Source: Quatrionicoccus australiensis
GTDB lineage: Bacteria; Pseudomonadota; Gammaproteobacteria; Burkholderiales; Rhodocyclaceae
DNA length: 64,000 nucleotides
Reading direction: 5' to 3'
NCBI RefSeq assembly: GCF_020510425.1
Contig: NZ_JAHBAH010000001.1
Span: 248,001-312,000 of the forward strand
Positions 44,917 to 55,048 of the stretch are shown piece after piece (position 1 is the stretch's first letter; each line of letters opens with the position of its first letter). A model generated the notes under the pieces. That model saw nothing but the letters and a program-made list of their open reading frames with translations. It did not search any database and was not told the DNA's origin. The translations under genes were made by a program, and so were the position numbers.

Positions 44917-45666
44917 TCAATCGACGCGAAAAGGCAGGAACTTCGAGTTGATCCGGTCGTAGGTGCCGTTGACCTTGATCCGGTCGAGCGCCTTGTCGAG
45001 TACCGGCTTGAGGTCGGCGCGCTGCGGCGTGATGCCAAAGGACGCCGCATTGTCGAACTCGGGCGCCTGCAGGATCACCGGTACCAGCCCGAGTTGCAGG
45101 AAAGCGCGGTTCTTGCGCAGGTTGAGGCTGCTCATCAGCGGCACGACGCAGGCCTGGGCGACGCCGGCCACCAGTTGCTCGACCATGTCTTCGGCCGTTT
45201 GCGCGCCGACCGACCGCCAGCCCTGCTGCCGGATATAGCCTTCCTGCACCGAGCCCTTGAAGGTGGAAACGCGCACATCGGGCTGACCGGGCGTCACGCC
45301 GGGTTTGGCGAAAAACAGGGTTTGCGAGCGGTAGACCGGGCGGGTGAACAGCACCTTCTGACGGCGTTCCGGCGTATTGAGCAAACCGACGGCAGCCACG
45401 TCAAAATGACCGCTTGCCAGATCATCGAGCAAATATTCGAACTGCCGCGGTTCAAACTCGCAGCGGACATTGATTTCCGCACAAAGAGCCTGCATGACGG
45501 CGACACTGAAGCCGGTCAGTTGCCCGCTGGCGTCGCGATAAGCCATCGGCGGCGCATCATCCACCACCACTACCTTGAGCGCGCCAGGCTCACCCGGTGC
45601 GGCAGTTGCTGCCAGCGGGAGCAAGAGGAACAAACACCAAACAAGGAACTGCCGAAGTTGCCGCAT
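44917..45666 (-). CDS. Periplasmic solute-binding protein, family 3
   Basis: 249 residues. Signal peptide MRQLRQFLVWCLFLLLPLAATAA, then SBP_bac_3 blocks: VVVVDDAPPMAYRDASGQLTGFSVAVMQALC, LASGHFDVAAVGLLNTPERRQKV and FDNAASFGITPQRADLKPVLDKAL. No permease or ATPase genes adjoin, so it may be an orphan sensor-type binding protein. The ligand is unknown. Confidence 0.88.
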   Translation of the reverse strand: MRQLRQFLVWCLFLLLPLAATAAPGEPGALKVVVVDDAPPMAYRDASGQLTGFSVAVMQALCAEINVRCEFEPRQFEYLLDDLASGHFDVAAVGLLNTPERRQKVLFTRPVYRSQTLFFAKPGVTPGQPDVRVSTFKGSVQEGYIRQQGWRSVGAQTAEDMVEQLVAGVAQACVVPLMSSLNLRKNRAFLQLGLVPVILQAPEFDNAASFGITPQRADLKPVLDKALDRIKVNGTYDRINSKFLPFRVD

Positions 45667-45803
45667 GCTTCTTCACGCCACCTATGATTTGCAGCCAGTA
45701 TAGCGCCACGCTGCCGCCAATTTGATGACTGCGCGCGCTCAAGCCGACTTGCCAAGCGCGCCGTATTTACGCAGCATGCACGGCACTTACCAAGGAGCAC
45801 TCC

Positions 45804-46157
45804 ATGCAAAACATCCTGATCATCATCCACGCCGCCCCCTATGGCAGCGAACGCTGCCTTTCCGCCCTGCGCCTGGCCTGTGCCCTGAGCGGCAGCGATG
45901 CCAAGCCGCAGGTCAATATTTTCCTGATGTCCGACGCCACGGTACTCGGCCTGCCCAACCAGATCGACGGCACCGGCAACGGCCTGCAGGGCATGGTCGA
46001 ACAACTGGTTGCCAGCGGCGCCAGCATCAAGCTCTGCCGCACCTGCGCCCTGGCGCGCGGCCTCGGCGAACTGCCGCTGATTCCCGGCACCAGTATCGGC
46101 ACCCTGGTCGAACTGGCGGCCGCGACGCTGGCAGCGGACAAGGTCATCACTTTCTGA
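45804..46157 (+). CDS. DsrE family protein
   Basis: 117 residues: ILIIIHAAPYGSERCLSALRLACAL, VNIFLMSDATVLGLPNQ, LVASGASIKLCRTCALARGL. This is the DsrE/YchN fold with a conserved Cys in KLCRTCA, where some family members relay sulfur. The role here is uncertain. A strong terminator follows. Confidence 0.9.
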   Translation: MQNILIIIHAAPYGSERCLSALRLACALSGSDAKPQVNIFLMSDATVLGLPNQIDGTGNGLQGMVEQLVASGASIKLCRTCALARGLGELPLIPGTSIGTLVELAAATLAADKVITF

Positions 46158-46162
46158 GCCAA

Positions 46163-46193
46163 AAAAAGGCCGGGCAGCGCGCCCGGCCTTTTC
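46163..46193. terminator. Terminator after dsrE gene
   Basis: Hairpin AAGGCCGGGC/GCCCGGCCTT, with A-run before and TTTT after, likely bidirectional between convergent genes. Confidence 0.85.
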
Positions 46194-46199
46194 TGCATT

Positions 46200-46245
46200 T
46201 TCGACCTTTTCAGACGGTCGACCGCCTGAAACAGGCAAAAACCTA
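46200..46245. repeat. GGTCGACC-family intergenic repeat
   Basis: TTTTCAGACGGTCGACCGCCTGAAACAGGCAAAAACC layout (core 46216-46223) between convergent dsrE and mlyCD; TTTTCAG...CTGAAA pair around the core. Confidence 0.7.
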
Positions 46246-47571
46246 CTTGCTGCGCGCCAGGCGCCGCACCCCGGCCGACATCGCGATCTGGCCGGTGCTG
46301 GCGAAGGCCTCAAGGTTGGTTTCGATGTCATCCAGGCTGTAGAAGTAATTGACCATCAACCCGAACGACTGCCGGAAGCCTTTCGGCGAGGCATCGGCCA
46401 GATAATTGAGCTGCTCGACGCGCGCCCCGTTACCAAGATGGAAACGCGACACCGGGTCGAATGGCGCACCGCGCTCGCCGCCGCCCTGCTTGGCCGTGGC
46501 CAGGTAGCGCGCGGCGAGTCGGGTCAGCGGATCGCGCAGACTGCGCACCTGCTTCTTGTCCTCGGCCCACGTACCGGTCGACAGCGCTTCGAGCGGCAAT
46601 TCGCTGCCCGCCTCGGCCAGTACCTGCGGATTCTTCTTCACCCACGCAGCCAGGCCCGGCATCGGCGACAAAGTCGCGAAGCTGGCAAGACGCGGGAAGT
46701 CGCGCTTCAGGTCGTCGATCACCCGCTTCAGCAGGAAATTGCCGAACGAAACGCCACGCAGGCCGACCTGGGTATTCGAGATGGAATAGAAGATCGCCGT
46801 GTCGGCCTTGCTGTTGTCGAAGACCGGCGCGTGCTCGTCGAGCAGTTCCTGGACGTTGGCCGCGAGATGGTCGGTCAGCGCGACCTCGACAAAAATCAGC
46901 GGCTCGGCCGGCATGCGCGGATGGAAGAAGGCGTAGAGCCGGCGGTCGGAATCGAGCCGGTTCTTGAGATCGGTCCACGAGCGGATTTCATGCACCGCTT
47001 CGTACTCGATCAGCTTCTCGAGCAAGGCAGCCGGCGAATTCCAGGTGATGCGCTGCAATTCCAGGAAGCCGACGTCGAACCAGGCTGACAGGCGCGACTC
47101 CAGTTCGCGGTCGAGCACGGCCAGTTCGCGGTCGTTTTCGAGATAGCGCAGCAGGTCGGCGCGCAGATCGACCAGAAACTTGACGCCCTGCGGAATGGCG
47201 TTGAACTGGGTCAGGATGCGGATGCGCCGCGAGCGCATCGCGCCGCGCATCGCCGCCTCCGCCTTCCACTGCTCGGGCGTGCCGACCGCGGCCTGGTAGG
47301 CGGCGTGCGCCGTCGCCACCTTGACCGGGTCCGGCCCGAACTCGAGCGCGATCAGCTTGAGGAAACGCTGCCGGCCTTCGTCATTGAGGCTGAGATAAGT
47401 TTCGGCGAGACGCGCCGCGCGACCGCGCGCCGACACTTCGCCACCCTGCCCTTCGGCACATTCATGCAACTGCGCGCGCAAACGCTCCAGGCCGCGCGGC
47501 GTCAGCGCCACACGCGCCGCGCCGGCGCCGACCATCGAACGCAATTTATCGACCAATCCTTTTGTCACCAT
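46243..47571 (-). CDS. mlyCD: Malonyl-CoA decarboxylase
   Basis: 442 residues. An N-terminal helical domain precedes a GNAT-like catalytic domain with HPRMPAEPLIFVEVAL, SISNTQVGLRGVSFGNFLLK, FATLSPMPGLAAWVKK, and RFHLGNGARVEQLNYLADAS with the catalytic His-rich end. It converts malonyl-CoA to acetyl-CoA and CO2. A very strong SD (AGGAGGT) precedes ATG 47571. Here it is monocistronic, without the acyl-CoA synthetase partner MatB. Confidence 0.95.
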   Translation of the reverse strand: MVTKGLVDKLRSMVGAGAARVALTPRGLERLRAQLHECAEGQGGEVSARGRAARLAETYLSLNDEGRQRFLKLIALEFGPDPVKVATAHAAYQAAVGTPEQWKAEAAMRGAMRSRRIRILTQFNAIPQGVKFLVDLRADLLRYLENDRELAVLDRELESRLSAWFDVGFLELQRITWNSPAALLEKLIEYEAVHEIRSWTDLKNRLDSDRRLYAFFHPRMPAEPLIFVEVALTDHLAANVQELLDEHAPVFDNSKADTAIFYSISNTQVGLRGVSFGNFLLKRVIDDLKRDFPRLASFATLSPMPGLAAWVKKNPQVLAEAGSELPLEALSTGTWAEDKKQVRSLRDPLTRLAARYLATAKQGGGERGAPFDPVSRFHLGNGARVEQLNYLADASPKGFRQSFGLMVNYFYSLDDIETNLEAFASTGQIAMSAGVRRLARSK

Positions 47572-47750
47572 GGCTCACCTCCTGCCGGATATTGTGCCCC
47601 AAGGCGGGGCAGATTTGGCCCCGGAATTGCTTACACCCCCCGACGCCCCGGAAAAGACGTCGTTTTTGTCGACAAGCCGACAAAGCGGACGCTCGCCCGG
47701 CGGGCGGGAATACCCCCTTTTTTCGCAACAACGTTGAACAGGAGAAACAG

Positions 47751-47969
47751 ATGTCGATTGTCCCCATCAAGGCCTTTTCCGAAAAAGCCAAAAGCGATCC
47801 GGTGCTGAAAGAGCAATTGCTGGCCTGCCAGAAGATCAAGGAACTGCGTGCCCTGGCCCTGGAGCACGGCTTTGCCATCGACGAGAACTCGCTCTACCCG
47901 CCCAACGAACCGCAATTCACCGAAGACCAGCTCTCCGAGCGCCTGATCAAGGCCCTGCTGCGCGTCTGA
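47751..47969 (+). CDS. Nif11-like small protein
   Basis: 72 residues from ATG 47751 (AGGAGAAAC upstream): SIVPIKAFSEKAKSDPVLKE then KIKELRALALEHGFAIDENS follows the Nif11 pattern (LxxFLxKVxxDPxLxxxLxxAxxxxxLxxLAxxxGF). Nif11 proteins occur near nitrogen-fixation genes and as leader peptides for modified peptides. There is no GG cleavage site at the end and no modifying enzyme adjacent, so a nif-type role is more likely. A terminator and a GGTCGACC repeat follow. Confidence 0.75.
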   Translation: MSIVPIKAFSEKAKSDPVLKEQLLACQKIKELRALALEHGFAIDENSLYPPNEPQFTEDQLSERLIKALLRV

Positions 47970-47988
47970 AGCATTGCCCACTCGGCGA

Positions 47989-48020
47989 ACAAGGCCGGCG
48001 CGTCCGGCCTTGTTCGTTTT
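47989..48020 (+). terminator. Terminator after the Nif11-like gene
   Basis: Hairpin AAGGCCGG/CCGGCCTT followed by GTTCGTTTT. Duplicated with little change at 48688-48718. Confidence 0.8.
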
Positions 48021-48023
48021 CGG

Positions 48024-48062
48024 GTGTTTTTAGCGGTCGACCGCTGCGCCAGGGCAAAAACC
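48024..48062. repeat. GGTCGACC-family intergenic repeat
   Basis: GTTTTTAGCGGTCGACCGCT and AGGGCAAAAACC (core 48035-48042), just after the Nif11-like terminator. Confidence 0.75.
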
Positions 48063-48227
48063 GCATCAAGCGACCCGGGCAAACCTTGGCCTGGCGCTGA
48101 CGATTACAGTTTGTAACGAAACGAATCCGGTCCCGGGGTTAGCATTCGCGACTTTGCGCCATCTTGCCCGGCCTGCTGCCCGATGCGACAACAGCGTTCC
48201 CGGTCAAACGCCCCCAGGACTTACGCG

Positions 48228-48581
48228 ATGAAATCCCTCCCCCTGCTGCTTGCCGCCTTGCTGGCAATTCCTGCGTCCGCCATTGCTGTGGAAGCGATCA
48301 AGATCGACATCTACCTGGCTGACCAACTGGAACAATCCGTCACCCTGAGCGGACCAAACTCGACCGCCAGCATCACCGGCAGCAACATGCCGGGCACCAC
48401 TTTCGAGTTGCGTCTGATCGCCCCGGAGCCGCTCATCGTCGAGATGAAGGAACATTCAAACGATGGTCGTGCAGATGCAACCGGACGCGCCAAAATACTG
48501 GCGGCCGGCAACTCCTTTGCGGTTTCGGAAATCAAGGGAGCAACGTTTCGCAATCCCTACGTACTTGTCCGCCGCAACTAA
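48228..48581 (+). CDS. Small exported protein
   Basis: From ATG 48228, 117 residues: signal peptide MKSLPLLLAALLAIPASAIA followed by a predicted beta-rich domain with two short repeated strand patterns (IKIDIYLADQLEQSVTL, TTFELRLIAPEPLIVEM). No known family. It is flanked on both sides by the Nif11-like gene and the partial duplicate of its 3' end, and may have moved in together with the duplication. Confidence 0.65.
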   Translation: MKSLPLLLAALLAIPASAIAVEAIKIDIYLADQLEQSVTLSGPNSTASITGSNMPGTTFELRLIAPEPLIVEMKEHSNDGRADATGRAKILAAGNSFAVSEIKGATFRNPYVLVRRN

Positions 48582-48582
48582 G

Positions 48583-48669
48583 GAATTCCCTCTACCCGCC
48601 CAACAAACCGCAATTCACCGAAGCCCGGCTCTCCGAGCGCCTGATCAAGGCCCTGCTGCGCGTCTGTAG
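48583..48669 (+). pseudogene. 3' fragment duplicate of the Nif11-like gene
   Basis: These bases match 47885-47971 at a constant offset of 698 bp. About 12 mismatches fall in the 150 bases from 48591, and the similarity continues through the terminator and GGTCGACC repeat. The original TGA stop is TGT here and the 5' part of the gene is missing. Confidence 0.8.
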
Positions 48670-48687
48670 CATTGCACACTTGGTAAA

Positions 48688-48718
48688 CAAGGCCGGTTCG
48701 TCCGGCCTTGTTCGTTTT
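48688..48718 (+). terminator. Duplicated terminator
   Basis: Copy of 47989-48020; hairpin AAGGCCGG/CCGGCCTT followed by GTTCGTTTT. Confidence 0.75.
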
Positions 48719-48723
48719 CGGGT

Positions 48724-48760
48724 GTTGTTTGCGGTCGACCGTCAGCCAGGTGCCAAAAGC
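48724..48760. repeat. GGTCGACC-family intergenic repeat
   Basis: GTTTGCGGTCGACCGTCAGCC and GTGCCAAAAGC (core 48733-48740), part of the duplicated segment, between convergent genes. Confidence 0.7.
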
Positions 48761-48763
48761 AGT

Positions 48764-49981
48764 TCACGCACCGTTAGCCAGCAAGGACGCCGGGCGCCGT
48801 GTCGCCAGCCAGCGCCCGGCGATGGTCAGGATCAGTACGCCGACCGGCAGCGCCGCCCAGAGATTCAGGGCCTGCCAGCCGAAGCGATCAACCAGCGGCC
48901 CCGAGCTGAAAGTGACGCCGGCGATGGCAAGAAAGACCAGGCTGTCGTTGAAAGCCTGAACACGGGCCTTGTGCGCCGGCGGACAGCATTCGACCAGGCG
49001 CGTCGTGGCACCGACGTAGAGGAAATTCCAGCCGATACCGAGCAGGATCAGCGCCAGCTCGAAATGAACCAGTGTTTCGCCGTTGACCGCAACGCCGATG
49101 CAGCCAAGCATGCAGAAGGCGCCAAGCAGCATCACCGGCAGCACACCGAGACGGCGGATCAGCGCACCGGTAAAGAAGGACGGTGCAAACATCGCGACAA
49201 CATGCCACTGGATGACCGTCGCCGTCGCGGCAAAATCAAGATGGCTGCACAGCATGGCCAGCGGCGTTGCCGTCATCAGCAGGTTCATCAGCGCATAGCC
49301 GACCACGCCGACCACCACGGCCAGCAGGAAATCCGGCTGACGCAGCAGCGGCATGAAAGATGCCGGCACCTGCGCCGTTTCGGCCGGCAGCGGCCGCACC
49401 AGGCGCAGGCGGGTCGCCAGGAAGGCGGCGAGCAGCGCCACCCCGACCAGGGCAAGGAAGCTGGCGGCAAAGGCGGGCGCGAAAGCATCCCTGGTCCAGC
49501 GCGCCAGGCTCGGGCCGGCCAGCGCCGCCAGCACGCCACCACTCAGAGTCAGCGAAATCGCCGAACTGCGCCGCTCGGGCGGCACGGCGTCGGCCGCTGC
49601 GAAACGGTAATACTGCCCGACCGCGCTGAAGATGCCGATCACGCCGCCGGCCAGCGCAAACAGCACGAAGCTGCCCAGCCAGATTGCGGCCGCAGCCATG
49701 GCCAGGCCGAGCGCACCGAACAAGGCGCCGCCGCAAAATACCGGGCGCTGCCCGTAGCGATTGATCAGGCGTGCCACCGGGTAAAGCGCCAGCAGCGTTC
49801 CAAGATACTGCACGGCAAGCGGCACGGTCGCCCAGGCCGGCGAAGCCAGGCGCGCGCCGATCAGCACCGAGGAGGCAAGCAGCAGGCTGATGCAGGTCAT
49901 CACCGCCGCCTGCGACAGCGCAAGCAGCAGCACGTTGCGCCGCGCGTCGGCGGCAACAGGGGGTGAAAGGGAAACGGACAC
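48764..49981 (-). CDS. MFS transporter
   Basis: 405 residues with about 12 TM segments. The loop 2-3 motif reads RLINRYGQRPVFCGGALFGALGL, close to the G-x-x-x-D-R-x-G-R-R/K pattern. Lacking further specific motifs, the substrate is unknown; drug or sugar-analogue efflux is possible. It is divergent from the GlxA-type regulator, which may control it. Confidence 0.88.
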   Translation of the reverse strand: MSVSLSPPVAADARRNVLLLALSQAAVMTCISLLLASSVLIGARLASPAWATVPLAVQYLGTLLALYPVARLINRYGQRPVFCGGALFGALGLAMAAAAIWLGSFVLFALAGGVIGIFSAVGQYYRFAAADAVPPERRSSAISLTLSGGVLAALAGPSLARWTRDAFAPAFAASFLALVGVALLAAFLATRLRLVRPLPAETAQVPASFMPLLRQPDFLLAVVVGVVGYALMNLLMTATPLAMLCSHLDFAATATVIQWHVVAMFAPSFFTGALIRRLGVLPVMLLGAFCMLGCIGVAVNGETLVHFELALILLGIGWNFLYVGATTRLVECCPPAHKARVQAFNDSLVFLAIAGVTFSSGPLVDRFGWQALNLWAALPVGVLILTIAGRWLATRRPASLLANGA

Positions 49982-50068
49982 GGGACTCTCCTGATCTAGA
50001 AATACGGGTTCCCCATGGTGCCGAAAAGCGTTAATGTCTCAAATGACTACTTTCCCACTTTTTACGCC

Positions 50069-51013
50069 ATGCCCCGTCAGCTGCTCTTCGTCCTCTATCC
50101 ACGTTTCCAGCTGCTCGATGTGGCCGGCCCGGTCGCTGCCTTCGAGGCAGCCAACGACATCGTCGCCGCCAGCTATCAGGTGCAACTGGGCAGCCAGAAC
50201 GGTGGCCCGGTCGCCAGTTCCTCGGGGCTGGCGCTGGACAGCATCGCCTTTGCCGCTGCGCCAGCGCTCGACCAGCCGGGCGACACCCTGCTCACCGTGG
50301 GCGGCCACGGCATCAACGCGGCCAGCGAAAATGCCGGCAATCTCGATTTCCTGCGCCGGCGCGCGGCGACCGCCGGACGCCTAGCCAGCATCTGCTCCGG
50401 CGCCTTCCTGTTTGCCGCGGCCGGCCTGCTCGACGGGAAAATGGTGACCACACACTGGAAGCGCAGCGCCGATTTCCGCCGCCGCTTTCCCGGCGTTTGC
50501 CTGGAGGCCGACCGCATCTACGTCAACGACGGCCGGATCTGGTCCTCGGCCGGCATCACCGCCGGCATCGATCTCGCGCTGGCGCTGATCGACGCCGATC
50601 TCGGCGAACAGGTAGCGCGCCAGGTCGCCCGCCAGCTGGTCGTCTATTACCGCCGGCCGGGCGGCCAGACGCAGTATTCGGCATTGCTCGAACTGAGCGG
50701 CGGGCCCGGCCGCTTTGCCGGATTGCTCGACTACATCCGGCAGCACCTCGATCAGCCGCTCGGCGTCGAAGAACTTGCCGCGCGCGCCTGCATGAGTCCG
50801 CGCCATTTCGCGCGCAGTTTCACCGCCGAAACCGGCAGCTCGCCGGCCCGTGCCGTCGAACGCCTGCGCATCGAAGCTGCCGCCAGCGCCCTCGAAGCGG
50901 GCAACAGCGTGCAAAGCGTTGCCCGCCAGTGCGGCTTTGCCAACCCGGAAACCCTGCGCCGCGCCTTCATCCGCCTGCGCGGCATGCCGCCGTCGGCGCT
51001 GCGCCGGGCTTGA
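50069..51013 (+). CDS. GlxA/FtrA family transcriptional regulator
   Basis: From ATG 50069, 314 residues. A DJ-1/PfpI-like domain (LLFVLYPRFQLLDVAGPVAAFE; nucleophile elbow ASICSGAFLFAAAGLLDGK with Cys) is followed by an AraC HTH_18 (LGVEELAARACMSPRHFARSFTAETGSSPARAVERLR). Family members sense small metabolites and activate neighbouring genes. It is divergent from the MFS gene, so likely its regulator. The upstream in-frame start at 50015 has no SD. Confidence 0.9.
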   Translation: MPRQLLFVLYPRFQLLDVAGPVAAFEAANDIVAASYQVQLGSQNGGPVASSSGLALDSIAFAAAPALDQPGDTLLTVGGHGINAASENAGNLDFLRRRAATAGRLASICSGAFLFAAAGLLDGKMVTTHWKRSADFRRRFPGVCLEADRIYVNDGRIWSSAGITAGIDLALALIDADLGEQVARQVARQLVVYYRRPGGQTQYSALLELSGGPGRFAGLLDYIRQHLDQPLGVEELAARACMSPRHFARSFTAETGSSPARAVERLRIEAAASALEAGNSVQSVARQCGFANPETLRRAFIRLRGMPPSALRRA

Positions 51014-51022
51014 GGGAAAATT

Positions 51023-51070
51023 GGTTTTGCCGGTTTTTTAGCGGTCGACCGCTAAAAAACCGGCAAAACC
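51023..51070. repeat. 48-bp perfect palindrome with GGTCGACC centre
   Basis: Both 24-base arms match exactly, starting GGTTTTGCCGG and meeting at GCGGTC/GACCGC. It lies between convergent glxA-type and lysR genes, where T-runs on both strands allow it to act as a bidirectional terminator. It is the most regular member of the dispersed repeat family. Confidence 0.9.
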
Positions 51071-51140
51071 ACTACCAGCCCCGCGCCGACTTCAGGGCAC
51101 CAGAAACGGCAGCCCCTTGGGCAGCCAATCTTTCCCCGGC

Positions 51141-52043
51141 CTAGCTCGCCACCGCATCACGATACTCCGGGCAAACCGCCAGCCCGACTTTCAGCGCCTC
51201 GACCAGCAAGCGCACTTTCGGCAAGGCATAGCGGCGTTGCGGGTAGACCGCCCAGACGGCGGCGTTGGGCGGCTGGTTGGCGGCGAGCAGCGCGACCAGG
51301 TCGCCACGCCGCAGCGGATCGAGCACGTAGTAATCCGGCAACTGGCACAGGCCGAAGCCGCGCAGCGCCGCGTCGAGCACTGCCTGACCGCTGTTGCAGC
51401 GCCAGTTGCCGCTCGGCCGGAACGGGTATTCCTTGCCGTCCTGCTGGAACAACCAGCTGTCGCCGGTGCCGATCAGGCAGTTGTGTTGCCCCAGTTCCGA
51501 CAAGGTATGCGGTCGACCGTATTTTTCGAGGTATTTTGGCGCGGCGCACAGATACATCGCGCGCGGCGCCAGGCGCGTCGCGACCAGGCTGGAATCGGTC
51601 AGCCGGCCGAGGCGGATGGCGAGGTCGAAGCCTTCATGCACCATGTCCAGCGTGCGGTTGGTCAGCTCGATTTCGACTTTCAGGGCCGGATGTTGCGCCA
51701 TGAAATCATTGACCAGCGGCACGATGAAGCGCTCGCCGTAGGCCACCGCCGCGGTCATGCGCAGCAGGCCGGTCGGCGCGCTGTGCAGGTCGCTGATGCT
51801 CAGGAAGGCTTCGTCGCGTTCCTCGATCAGGCGCTGGCAGCGCGCGAAGAAAGTCTGGCCGGCTTCGGTCAGCGAAACGCGCCGCGTCGTCCGGTAGAGC
51901 AGCCGCGCCTGCAGGCGTTCTTCGAGCAGCGCGATCTGCCGGCTGACATGCGATGACGACAGGCGCAAACGCTCGGCAGCACGCGAGAAATTGCCGCATT
52001 CGGCGACGGCGACGAATTCATCCAGGCCTTCCCAACGGCTCAT
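51141..52043 (-). CDS. LysR family transcriptional regulator
   Basis: 300 residues: N-terminal wHTH (LDEFVAVAECGNFSRAAERLRLSSSHVSRQIALLEERLQ) and LysR substrate-binding domain. It is divergent from adhC with a 127-bp gap holding TTGATT-N16-AATCAA (52070-52097), a plausible LysR half-site pair. It may respond to formaldehyde-related signals; that is inference. Confidence 0.92.
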   Translation of the reverse strand: MSRWEGLDEFVAVAECGNFSRAAERLRLSSSHVSRQIALLEERLQARLLYRTTRRVSLTEAGQTFFARCQRLIEERDEAFLSISDLHSAPTGLLRMTAAVAYGERFIVPLVNDFMAQHPALKVEIELTNRTLDMVHEGFDLAIRLGRLTDSSLVATRLAPRAMYLCAAPKYLEKYGRPHTLSELGQHNCLIGTGDSWLFQQDGKEYPFRPSGNWRCNSGQAVLDAALRGFGLCQLPDYYVLDPLRRGDLVALLAANQPPNAAVWAVYPQRRYALPKVRLLVEALKVGLAVCPEYRDAVAS

Positions 52044-52101
52044 CTGTGGCGCCCTCCTCCGGCGGCTTGATTATCCCCATACAGCAACAATCAATCCTTG
52101 A

Positions 52102-53286
<1,185 letters not shown>

Positions 53287-53299
53287 GCGGAGCCGCACG

Positions 53300-54142
53300 A
53301 TGAACCTCGAAAACCTCTCCTGCCAGAAGCTGTTCGGCGGCTGGCACAAGCGTTACCGCCATCATTCCAGCACGCTGAACTGCGCCATGGTCTTCTCGAT
53401 CTACCTGCCGCCGCAGGTCGAACAGGGTGAAAAGCTGCCGGTGCTCTACTGGCTGTCCGGGCTTTCCTGCACCGACGAGAACTTCATGCAGAAGGCCGGC
53501 GCCCAGCGCCTGGCGGCCGAACTCGGCATCATCATCGTCGCGCCCGATACCAGCCCGCGCGGTGACGACGTGCCGGGCGATCCGGACGGCGGCTGGGATT
53601 TCGGCCACGGCGCCGGCTTCTACCTGAACGCGACGCAGGAACCCTACGCCCGCCACTACCGCATGCACGACTACGTGGTGCATGAACTGCCGGCGCTGAT
53701 CGAAGCCAGCTTCCCGGTTTCCGGCAAGCGCGGCATCAGCGGCCATTCGATGGGCGGCCACGGCGCCCTGGTCTGCGCCCTGCGCAATCCGGGCCGCTAC
53801 CAGTCGCTGTCGGCCTTTGCGCCGATCTGCAACCCGGCCGCCGTGCCCTGGGGCGAAAAGGCTTTTACCGGTTATCTCGGCGTCGACCGGGCGAGCTGGC
53901 GCGAATGGGATGCCAGCCAGTTGCTGGCCAATGCCGGCGAAAAGCTGCCGATGCTGATCGACCAGGGCGACCGCGACCAGTTCCTCGCCGTTCAGCTCAA
54001 GCCGGAAATGCTGCAAGTCGCGGCGCTGGCCGCCGGGCATCCGCTGACGCTGCGCACGCAGGCGGGCTACGACCACAGCTATTACTTCATCGCCAGCTTC
54101 ATCGACGATCACCTGCGCCACCACGCGCAGGCGCTCAAGTAA
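53300..54142 (+). CDS. fghA: S-formylglutathione hydrolase
   Basis: 280 residues, esterase D family: [22 protein letters not shown], nucleophile in [21 protein letters not shown] and the C-terminal [16 protein letters not shown] with catalytic His. It releases formate and glutathione. It forms an operon with adhC. Confidence 0.96.
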   Translation: MNLENLSCQKLFGGWHKRYRHHSSTLNCAMVFSIYLPPQVEQGEKLPVLYWLSGLSCTDENFMQKAGAQRLAAELGIIIVAPDTSPRGDDVPGDPDGGWDFGHGAGFYLNATQEPYARHYRMHDYVVHELPALIEASFPVSGKRGISGHSMGGHGALVCALRNPGRYQSLSAFAPICNPAAVPWGEKAFTGYLGVDRASWREWDASQLLANAGEKLPMLIDQGDRDQFLAVQLKPEMLQVAALAAGHPLTLRTQAGYDHSYYFIASFIDDHLRHHAQALK

Positions 54143-54150
54143 GCCGGCGC

Positions 54151-54178
54151 GCCTCTTGTCGAAAACTCGACAAGAGGC
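54151..54178 (+). terminator. Hairpin after fghA
   Basis: Perfect 12-bp stem GCCTCTTGTCGA/TCGACAAGAGGC with loop AAAC, 8 bases after the stop. The T-run is absent, so it may be an mRNA 3' end stabiliser. Confidence 0.55.
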
Positions 54179-54313
54179 TGTCGCGGACCAAAGCGCGACA
54201 AATTAGTTCAATTCAGCGAAAACGCTGACCAGGACTACCAAGCCGGCGCTTGGCACCATCCCTGCAAGGGCAAAATCTCCAACGATAGGCCAGCAAGGCC
54301 AAGGAGATCCCCA

Positions 54314-55048
54314 ATGGACCAGAGAACCATGCCGATTACCCAGGAAGCCGCGCTGCGCGTTGCCCTGGCTTCCCGCGCCATGCCCAATGTCACCCTGCCG
54401 CGGTTGATTGCGCTGTTGCAGAGCCATCTCGGTGAACAAATCGACACCGACAATTTGCGTGCGATCACCGTCACCAACCTGAAAACCGGGCTGGGCAGCA
54501 TGGATGGCGAGGAAGACGACGAAGACATGGGCATCGGCATCGACGCCATGAAACTCGCCGTGCGCATCTTGTGGGGCGAGGTGCAGGACGACGAAAACCT
54601 GCCGCAGGCCGAGCCTTATGCCGACGGCGACATCCCCGATTCGCTGCGCGTCGCCATCGCCTCCGACAGCGGCAACGAGCTGAACGGGCATTTCGGCTCC
54701 TGCCTGCGCTACCTCGTCTATCAGGTATCGGCCACGGAAAGCCGTCTGATCGGCGTGCGCAGCGCGCTGGAAGCGGATTTTGCCGAGGACAAGAACCTCT
54801 TTCGCTGCCAGTTGATCGGCGACTGCCATGTGCTCTACGTCGTGTCGATCGGCGGGCCGGCGGCGGCCAAGGTGATCCGCGCCGACATTTTCCCGATCAA
54901 GCTGCCCAACGGCGGACCGGCGCTGGAAGTCATCGGGCGCTTCCAGCAGGCGCTGGCCGACTCGCCGCCGCCCTGGCTGGCAAAGATCCTCGGCGTCAGC
55001 GCCGACAAGCGTCTGCGCCTGTACAACGCGGAGGAAGAAGACGATTAA
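54314..55048 (+). CDS. NafY/NifX-type dinitrogenase cofactor accessory protein
   Basis: 244 residues. An N-terminal domain like the NafY N-terminus (ALRVALASRAMPNVTLPRLI, LLQSHLGEQID, AITVTNLKTGL) precedes a NifX/NifB-like Nitro_FeMo-Co domain (VAIASDSGNELNGHFGSCLRYLVYQV, CQLIGDCHVLYVVSIGGPAAA, GGPALEVIGRFQQAL). Such proteins carry iron-molybdenum cofactor precursors or chaperone apo-dinitrogenase. The conserved His in LNGHFG is present. No other nif genes are in the window. SD AAGGAG precedes ATG 54314. Confidence 0.85.
   Translation: MDQRTMPITQEAALRVALASRAMPNVTLPRLIALLQSHLGEQIDTDNLRAITVTNLKTGLGSMDGEEDDEDMGIGIDAMKLAVRILWGEVQDDENLPQAEPYADGDIPDSLRVAIASDSGNELNGHFGSCLRYLVYQVSATESRLIGVRSALEADFAEDKNLFRCQLIGDCHVLYVVSIGGPAAAKVIRADIFPIKLPNGGPALEVIGRFQQALADSPPPWLAKILGVSADKRLRLYNAEEEDD

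Noticed and set aside
47751..48669. Nif11-like gene as precursor of a modified peptide cluster
   Set aside because: No GG leader cleavage site, no LanM, rSAM, YcaO or protease gene nearby.
51509..51518. GGTCGACCG inside lysR
   Set aside because: Lies in coding sequence without the A/T-rich arms, so probably chance; the same holds for GGTCGACCG in the M48 gene near 40916.
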